The notes under the pieces are model-generated. The model was given only the letters and a program-made list of their open reading frames with translations. It was not told the origin of the DNA and did not search any database. From positions 1-17,630 of the forward strand of contig JACQUH010000263.1 of assembly GCA_016210375.1 (NCBI GenBank): 17,630 nucleotides of DNA. Direction: 5' to 3'. The position numbers and the translations under genes are program-made. Below are positions 13,603-17,630 of this stretch, piece after piece. Numbering within the stretch: position 1 is the first letter of the stretch; each line of letters starts with the position of its first letter. Origin of the DNA: Chloroflexota bacterium. GTDB lineage: Bacteria; Chloroflexota; Dehalococcoidia; Lucifugimonadales; JACPCL1.

Positions 13603-14508
13603 TCACAGCAGCCGCTGCACCGTCCAGATGAGCACCGTCAGGGTGACCAGGCTAGCTCCCGTGGAGATGGCCACGGCGCTGGTGACCTGGTTGGGGCGGG
13701 AGTCAAACTCCGTGGCCAGGATGATGGTGTGGACAGCGGTGGGCATGCCTGAAAGGACGATAACCACCTGCTGGGTGACGCCGTGCATGCCCAGGAGCAG
13801 GGTGCACAGGTAGGCGACGCCGGGCCCTACCACCAGGCGCACCACGGCAGCGATGCTTCCGGGAAGGAGGTCTTCCCTGAGGGAGGCGCGGGAAAGCTGG
13901 AGGCCCAGCACCATGATCATGGTGGGGATGGCCGCCCCCGCCAGGGTCTGCAAGGGCCGGGCGATGGCATTGGGTAAGGTCACGTCCAGGGGGTTTATGG
14001 CCAGGGCCGCCGCGGTGGCCCAGAAGGTGGGGATACGCAGCACGGGCAGGAGGCCCCGCCAGCCCCCAGCGCTTCCCGAGGCTACATAGATGGCCAGCGT
14101 GCCGGTCAGCAGGGCAGTCGGCACCAGGAACAGCAGGGCGCGGTCCATGCCCTCCTGCCCAAAGGCGAAGAGGGACACGGGCAGCCCGTAGTTGACGGCG
14201 TTGGGAAACAGGGTGCTCAGCAGGAAGGCGTTGCGGGCCTTGCCCCGGAAGCGGAGCTGCCAGGAAATGGCCCACGAGAGGCCGTACATGATGGGCGTCA
14301 GGATGAACAGGAAGAGGAAGACGCTGGCGACCTCTCCCGCCTGGATGTCGGCAGCGGAAAGGGAGGAGAAGATGAGGGCAGGGGCGAACACATACAGGGC
14401 CAGACGGCTGACGGGCCTGGGGTCCGGATTGAAGATGCGGCCCATCAGCACGCCGACGCCGGCGATGACGAAGACGGGTAGAACGGCGTTGATGAGAATT
14501 GAGAGCAT
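13603..14508 (-). CDS. AEC (auxin efflux carrier) family transporter
   Basis: 301 aa and strongly hydrophobic, with about ten membrane segments. It matches bacterial AEC transporters of the inner membrane, which move small organic anions such as malate or other carboxylates. The typical N-terminal pattern is present: VLPVFVIAGVGVLMGR then LALYVFAPALIFSSL. A central NAVNYGLPVSLFAFG and late SGMPTAVHTIILATEF also fit the two repeated halves. It follows an HpcH-type aldolase on the same strand, so it might move that enzyme's substrate, but a 37-bp hairpin between them could separate the two. The ATG at 14508 has only a weak GGCGGA upstream. Length is normal for the family. Substrate unknown. Confidence 0.88.
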   Translation of the reverse strand: MLSILINAVLPVFVIAGVGVLMGRIFNPDPRPVSRLALYVFAPALIFSSLSAADIQAGEVASVFLFLFILTPIMYGLSWAISWQLRFRGKARNAFLLSTLFPNAVNYGLPVSLFAFGQEGMDRALLFLVPTALLTGTLAIYVASGSAGGWRGLLPVLRIPTFWATAAALAINPLDVTLPNAIARPLQTLAGAAIPTMIMVLGLQLSRASLREDLLPGSIAAVVRLVVGPGVAYLCTLLLGMHGVTQQVVIVLSGMPTAVHTIILATEFDSRPNQVTSAVAISTGASLVTLTVLIWTVQRLL

Positions 14509-14527
14509 GGCAGTGGGTCCGCCGTCA

Positions 14528-14564
14528 CATAGGTAGGGGCGAGGTAACCTCGCCCCTACCTATG
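14528..14564. terminator. Hairpin between aldolase and transporter genes (GTAGGGGCG-type copy 3)
   Basis: Perfect 18-bp arms (CATAGGTAGGGGCGAGGT and complement) around a single A. It shares GTAGGGGCG/CGCCCCTAC with 976-1003. It lies 30 nt after the aldolase stop and 20 nt before the transporter ATG on minus. No T-tract follows, so termination is an inference; it is also a member of a dispersed repeat family. Confidence 0.55.
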
Positions 14565-14593
14565 TTTGCTAGGGCACAAGATGGGAGGGAAAC

Positions 14594-15376
14594 CTAACGA
14601 ATCTTGGCGCGAAACTCGGCCAGAGCCTTGATCGCGTTAGTAGCGCCCTGATTGATCCAACCCGTATCACTGCCTATCTGGCACATCAGGAAACCCTGCG
14701 CAAAGCGGTCTGCGGCCTCCTCTGGCCCGGAGCCGTGGTGGCAGGGGACTAAACCGTTGGCGCGCGCCACGTCTACCACCCGCTGGCTCGCCGCGGCGTG
14801 GCGCGGGTGATGGCGAACGTCGGGCGTACCCAGAAGGCCGAGGGACAGGGCCAGGTCACTGGGGCCGACGTAGAACCCGTCCAGCCCCTTCACCTTCGCC
14901 ATGTCTTCCAGATTGCCCACGGCCGTCATCGTCTCCACCATGGTCAGCACGAAGATCTCGTCGTTGGCGTGCTGTGCGTAGTCAGGCCCCCCGTAAAACC
15001 GGCCACGGCTGGCCCCAGTGCTCCGGTAGCCGATGGGAGGGTACTTGGCCGCGCCCACAGCCCTTTCAGCCTCCTCCCGGGTGTTCACCAGTGGAACGAT
15101 GATCCCGTAGGCTCCGCCGTCCAGCACGAACTGGATGTCTTTGGGATCGTTCCAGGACATGCGGCACACGGGAACGGTGTCCGTTGTGGAGATCGCCTGC
15201 ATACACAGTATGGCCTTTTCCGTGGTGAAGCCCGGGCCATGCTGCAAATCCAGGACAATGGCATCAAACCCCGCGTGGGCCATGGCCTCGGCGACAAATG
15301 GGTTGCCGCTGGAAAGCCATCCGGCAACGGCAGGTTTCCCCTCTTTCCATAGCTGCTTGACCTTGTTGGGGCGCAT
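14594..15376 (-). CDS. HpcH/HpaI-type class II aldolase
   Basis: 260 aa, the usual length for HpcH/HpaI aldolases, cytosolic metal-dependent TIM barrels that cleave or form 2-keto-3-deoxy or 4-hydroxy-2-oxo acids, giving pyruvate and an aldehyde. Seen in order: VLDLQHGP with base-candidate His46 (many relatives have DxEH, here Gln45), PVCRM with Arg72, VPLVNTREEA, YPPIGYRSTGASRGRFYGG, MVET with metal ligand Glu148, and FYVGPSDLALSLG with Asp174. The exact substrate cannot be told; relatives act on 4-hydroxyphenylacetate breakdown products, rhamnonate or glucarate derivatives. The ATG at 15376 has AAAGGAG 4 nt upstream; a longer in-frame start lacks one. A possible promoter (-10 TATTAT at 15467-15472) and an operator-like palindrome lie upstream. 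Confidence 0.9.
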   Translation of the reverse strand: MRPNKVKQLWKEGKPAVAGWLSSGNPFVAEAMAHAGFDAIVLDLQHGPGFTTEKAILCMQAISTTDTVPVCRMSWNDPKDIQFVLDGGAYGIIVPLVNTREEAERAVGAAKYPPIGYRSTGASRGRFYGGPDYAQHANDEIFVLTMVETMTAVGNLEDMAKVKGLDGFYVGPSDLALSLGLLGTPDVRHHPRHAAASQRVVDVARANGLVPCHHGSGPEEAADRFAQGFLMCQIGSDTGWINQGATNAIKALAEFRAKIR

Positions 15377-15399
15377 GAGACTCCTTTCCCTCTTGGGGT

Positions 15400-15416
15400 T
15401 GATACGCGCGCTATCA
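15400..15416. promoter_or_regulatory. Operator-like inverted repeat upstream of the aldolase
   Basis: TGATA-N7-TATCA with a GCGCGC centre, in the leader between the candidate -10 (TATTAT, 15467-15472, weak -35 CTTTCG at 15490-15495) and the ribosome site. The half-sites match those of the zinc operators, but the spacing is 7 instead of 5, so a different regulator is more likely. Confidence 0.35.
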
Positions 15417-15587
15417 GGGCCGAGAGGCGCTCTGCTCCAGCTTCCGGGCTGCCTCAGGGCGCAACAATAATACAACATCCTGGCAAGGGCGAAAGCCACT
15501 ATCTGCTAAAGAAGCGGGTGGCCTCACCGTCATGCCCACTGTGCTGCCTGCTCGTGGTCGTCCACTACATGATCTGCCAAATGTCTT

Positions 15588-15682
15588 CCGACCCCACCCC
15601 CTGTGGTCCCCTTCCCGCACGGGGAGGGGGAGAAGATAGGTTTGAATCGGTGTGATGCGGCAATGCCGCATCACACCGATTC
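15588..15682. repeat. Composite repeat, copy 6 (modules A+B)
   Basis: It starts CCGACCCCACCCCCTG, with a module A stem in CCCCTTCCCGCACGGGGAGGGGG. Hairpin B is at 15644-15682 (arms GAATCGGTGTGATGCGGC and complement, AAT loop). It lies between two divergent genes, upstream of both, so this copy is unlikely to be just a terminator. Confidence 0.8.
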
Positions 15683-15708
15683 CTCAAAGGGTCATCACGG
15701 AAGAGAGC

Positions 15709-15737
15709 CTGACGGCCTTCTGCGCCGGGGGTATAAT
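15709..15737 (+). promoter_or_regulatory. Candidate promoter for the phosphodiesterase gene
   Basis: CTGACG (15709-15714), a 17-bp spacer, TATAAT (15732-15737). The expected start near 15744 leaves about 35 nt before the TTG at 15780 and rules out the longer upstream frame as the true start. Confidence 0.6.
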
Positions 15738-15779
15738 CCTGCTGGAGGAGTCCGAAGACCGCTTCTTGAGGTGCCTGCC

Positions 15780-16529
15780 TTGGGTATTACCGACCTGCTG
15801 GACCAACGGCGCCCCCTGGTCATAGCCCATCGCGGCGCTTCGGGCGAGGCCCCGGAAAACACCATGGCTGCCTTTCGGCTGGCGGTGGAGCAGGGTACCG
15901 ACGTGGTTGAGCTGGACGTGCACATGACCTCGGATGGCTACCCGGTGGTCATCCACGACGACCTGCTGTCCAGGACAACCAGCGGCGCGGGCCTGGTGCG
16001 CCAGGCCTCTCTAGCGGAGATACGGCGGCTGGACGCCGGGGCGTGGTTTGGGGGCAGGTTCGCAGGCGAGCGGGTGCCCACGCTAGAGGAGGTGGTGGCC
16101 TGGGCCAAAGGGAGGGTGGCCCTGGCCATTGAGATCAAGAACATCCCCTTCCGCTACAGGGGCATAGAGGCGTCTGTCACGGGGGTCCTGGAGCGGTGCA
16201 ACGCTTTGGGCGAGCACGAGGTGTTCTCCTTTGACCACGTGTGTGCGCGGCGGTTCAAGGCCAGGGAGCCAGGCCTGCTCACGGGGGTGTGCTACCGGGG
16301 CGACGTGATAGACCACGTCGCGCTGGCGAAGGAGGCCAACGCCACCGTGCTGCACCCGATGCTGCTGGACATGCGCCCCGAGGCCATCAAGGAGGCCCAC
16401 GCTGCGGGCCTGCTGGTGTTCCCCTGGGCGGCGGACGACCCTGAGGACATACGGGCGCTCGTAGCCTTGGGGATAGATGGCATCACCACCAGCTACCCGG
16501 CCAGGGCGAGGGCGATCATTGGAGGCTAG
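15780..16529 (+). CDS. Glycerophosphodiester phosphodiesterase family protein
   Basis: 249 aa, a GDPD-family TIM barrel that hydrolyses glycerophosphodiesters to glycerol-3-phosphate and an alcohol. The whole catalytic set is visible: AHRG with His17 and Arg18, PENT with Glu26, VELDVH with metal ligands Glu44 and Asp46, and VIHDD with general-acid His59. LAIEIKN follows, and the family end (FPWAADDPEDIRALVALGIDGITTSYP) is complete. No signal peptide is seen, so it is cytosolic, as in the UgpQ type. The TTG at 15780 is chosen because GAGGTG lies 6 nt upstream; a GTG at 15771 is the alternative. It has its own TATAAT promoter. The last 35 bases of the gene region recur, with changes, at 17270-17304. 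Confidence 0.9.
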   Translation: MGITDLLDQRRPLVIAHRGASGEAPENTMAAFRLAVEQGTDVVELDVHMTSDGYPVVIHDDLLSRTTSGAGLVRQASLAEIRRLDAGAWFGGRFAGERVPTLEEVVAWAKGRVALAIEIKNIPFRYRGIEASVTGVLERCNALGEHEVFSFDHVCARRFKAREPGLLTGVCYRGDVIDHVALAKEANATVLHPMLLDMRPEAIKEAHAAGLLVFPWAADDPEDIRALVALGIDGITTSYPARARAIIGG

Positions 16530-16535
16530 CGCTAG
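16501..16535 (+). repeat. Direct repeat, left copy (3' end of the GDPD gene)
   Basis: It begins CCAGGGCGAGGGCGATCATT and covers the gene's last codons, its stop and 6 nt beyond. It matches 17270-17304 at 30 of 35 positions in the same direction. The right copy has lost the stop codon (TAG to CAG). Together they bracket about 735 bp of different-looking DNA. Confidence 0.8.
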
Positions 16536-16729
16536 TGGGGTGCTGAATAAGGCGGTACCCATTTGTCAGTGGAGTGAGACACTGACGAAGTGCTACGTGA
16601 CCTCCATTCCAGGCACCATTGGCAATGCATATACGTTACGTGGAAGCCGTTAGCATGGCCATATTCGTACCTCTCCTTGGTCTTCCGAGGCTTTGATTTC
16701 CCGGTTGGGAGTTTTTCAGCAGCCTGCTA
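16533..16729. mobile_element. MITE-like element with imperfect terminal inverted repeats
   Basis: The left end TAGTGGGGTGCTGAATAA and the complement of the right end, TAGCAGGCTGCTGAAAAA, match at 14 of 18 positions. The core GGNTGCTGAANAA resembles ends of known insertion sequences. It is about 197 bp with no coding capacity. An internal hairpin TTTGTCAGTG/CACTGACGAA lies at 16562-16589. Base composition is lower in GC than the genes around it. No clear target-site duplication was seen. Confidence 0.4.
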
Positions 16730-16755
16730 TTGCTAAGTGCATCGGACATCCGGGA

Positions 16756-17100
16756 CTACTTAAATTCGGCAGCGCTGTCTATGAGTTGGTGCACCTCACC
16801 CTCTAGCCGCCTTCCAACTGGGCGGAGCAACACCCACAAGATGAGACCGCCGAAAAGAGCGACCACTATCCAGCTTGGTATGAAGGCATGGTACTCAAAA
16901 GAGGTGCCGTTTTTGTCCTGTTTCAGCCTCACAATTACTCCCGTCCAACCGCTCTTTTTTACGACGAAACTCATTCTTCCTCCTATCGCCCAACGATAGT
17001 ATTTGTACACCTGATACTTCCCACGGAAGTGGCGTCCAAAGACCTCCATTGCACTTTCTGGCGTTAGTTCAGGATGGCGTACTATCTTGGCTACTGCCAT
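16756..17100 (-). CDS. Small single-span membrane protein, unknown function
   Basis: 114 aa, not recognised. The first 70 residues are basic and aromatic (RHFRGKYQVYKYYRW, RMSFVVKKSGWTGVIVRLKQD) and look like a small cytoplasmic beta-rich domain. One strong membrane helix follows at about 74-93 (IPSWIVVALFGGLILWVLL), then a charged amphipathic tail. The ATG at 17100 has a good AGGAGG upstream, which supports a real gene despite its small size. Its DNA is visibly less GC-rich than the flanking genes, and it sits in the segment bracketed by the 35-bp direct repeats, next to the MITE-like element. It may be a carried passenger gene. No function can be given. Confidence 0.6.
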   Translation of the reverse strand: MAVAKIVRHPELTPESAMEVFGRHFRGKYQVYKYYRWAIGGRMSFVVKKSGWTGVIVRLKQDKNGTSFEYHAFIPSWIVVALFGGLILWVLLRPVGRRLEGEVHQLIDSAAEFK

Positions 17101-17171
17101 CGATACCCCTCCTGCCGGCAGTCGGCTCCTGAGCTAGTACCTGGTTGCAAAAGTACGCGCACGATAGAAAG

Positions 17172-17231
17172 CCGTTCGCCCTGAGCCTGTCGAAGGGTGG
17201 GTTCGTGGTTCGACAAGCTCACCACGAACGG
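17172..17231. repeat. REP-like inverted repeat (CCGTTCG...CTGAGC.TGTCGAA type)
   Basis: The left half, CCGTTCGCCCTGAGCCTGTC, and the complement of the right half, CCGTTCGTGGTGAGCTTGTC, are the same sequence with a few changes; both go on to GAA. GTTCGNNNTGAGCNTGTCGAA is a repeat I recognise as widely dispersed between bacterial genes. It lies in the gap between the small membrane protein and the DinB-like gene, which holds no other gene. Confidence 0.75.
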
Positions 17232-17269
17232 GACTTTGATGGCGGACCATCTTCGTAAGTGATTACTAG

Positions 17270-17304
17270 CCAGGGCCAAGGCGATTATTGGAGGCCAGCG
17301 CAAG
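17270..17304 (+). repeat. Direct repeat, right copy (GDPD 3'-end duplicate)
   Basis: It begins CCAGGGCCAAGGCGATTATT and is the decayed duplicate of 16501-16535, 30 of 35 identical. It lies 16 nt from the stop of the DinB-like gene and has no coding role here. Confidence 0.8.
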
Positions 17305-17320
17305 TCTTTCGCCGCGAGCC

Positions 17321-17630
17321 CTATCGGCGTTCTGGAGCGCCGCCTTCCAGGGCCTGGCGGATGTGGCCGAGGCGCATCTCCTCCATGTCCACGACGTGCT
17401 CAATCAGGCGCTTGATGGTGTACTCCGGCTCCTGGCCGGCTCGGGGTTGCAGGTTGCCTAGCTCCCGGCCCTCGGAGATATCGGTGCGCAGGTCTTCGTC
17501 GGTGAGGCCAATGAGGCTGCCGATGAGCTCGGCCCGGGCCGCCTCCATTTCCGCCAGGACACGGCCTACCTCCGTGCGGGGGGCGCCTATCTTCCGTCGT
17601 TCCTTCAAGACGTGCTGAAGGTGGTCATAG
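17321..17630 (-). CDS. DinB-like protein, 3' part (gene runs off the window)
   Basis: The reading frame is open from the window edge (YDHLQHVLKERRKIG...) to the stop at 17321, so only about the last 102 residues are seen and the start lies outside. The helical pattern VLAEMEAARAELIGSLIGLTDEDL, a Gly/Glu-rich loop, and YTIKRLIEHVVDMEEMRLGHIRQAL resemble the DinB/MDMPI four-helix superfamily. Relatives bind a metal through histidines and act as thiol-dependent transferases or are uncharacterised; here the His of IEHVVDMEEMRLGHI is of that kind. The TTG at 17608 has upstream in-frame codons that fit the family (DHLQHVL), so it is not the start. Function remains general. Confidence 0.65.
   Translation of the reverse strand, partial: YDHLQHVLKERRKIGAPRTEVGRVLAEMEAARAELIGSLIGLTDEDLRTDISEGRELGNLQPRAGQEPEYTIKRLIEHVVDMEEMRLGHIRQALEGGAPERR

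Noticed and set aside
58..15682. Hairpin repeats as a CRISPR array or integron attC cassette sites
   Set aside because: Copies are kilobases apart with genes between and have no regular spacers. No intI or cas genes and no RYYYAAC/GTTRRRY core sites are seen.

Overview
The window is high-GC bacterial DNA read as an accessory, metabolically mixed stretch. The protein mix suggests a Chloroflexota bacterium, perhaps Dehalococcoidia/SAR202-like: a COG2159-type amidohydrolase, tandem VOC proteins, an HpcH/HpaI aldolase, a DinB-like protein, a lone CpaF/VirB11-like ATPase, and intergenic hairpin repeats rich in CCCCCTC/GAGGGGG. There is no rRNA, tRNA or single-copy marker, so this placement is an inference.

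Layout. Bases 1-6058 are read on the minus strand. In transcription order they hold a broken IS481-type transposase, a kelch-repeat protein, a large VWA-domain protein, a lower-GC protein of uncertain (possibly nitrilase-like) identity, and a lone secretion-type ATPase. Bases 6275-9246 are on the plus strand: a gamma-carbonic anhydrase and a two-domain VOC protein (probably one transcript), a repeat-rich gap, and a metal-dependent amidohydrolase. Bases 9247-10185 have no intact gene: one complex repeat and a decayed IS1182-type transposase. Bases 10186-13346 are a compact zinc (less likely manganese) uptake operon: a Fur-family regulator (probable Zur), a solute-binding protein, an ATPase and a permease. 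Two copies of the same 15-bp operator, TGATAC-N3-GTATCA, lie over the starts of the regulator and binding-protein genes. Bases 13603-15376 (minus) carry an AEC-type transporter and an HpcH/HpaI aldolase. A glycerophosphodiester phosphodiesterase follows on plus. The right end holds a MITE-like element, a small one-helix membrane protein, a REP-type sequence and the 3' part of a DinB-like gene that runs off the window.

The most notable non-coding signal is a composite dispersed repeat at about six places, nearly always between genes. Its core is a 39-nt hairpin with 18-bp arms and a 3-nt loop. Its four copies differ in sequence, but every arm change is matched on the other arm. One copy of the composite lacks this hairpin, like an empty site. 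A second hairpin family (GTAGGGGCG ... CGCCCCTAC) shows the same behaviour. A perfect 46-bp palindrome sits inside the IS481 remnant and looks like an inverted duplication of the transposase's own codons.

The zinc operon is the one clear functional system. The rest look like independent metabolic genes separated by repeats. No CRISPR array, toxin-antitoxin pair, integron or recognisable defence system was seen.
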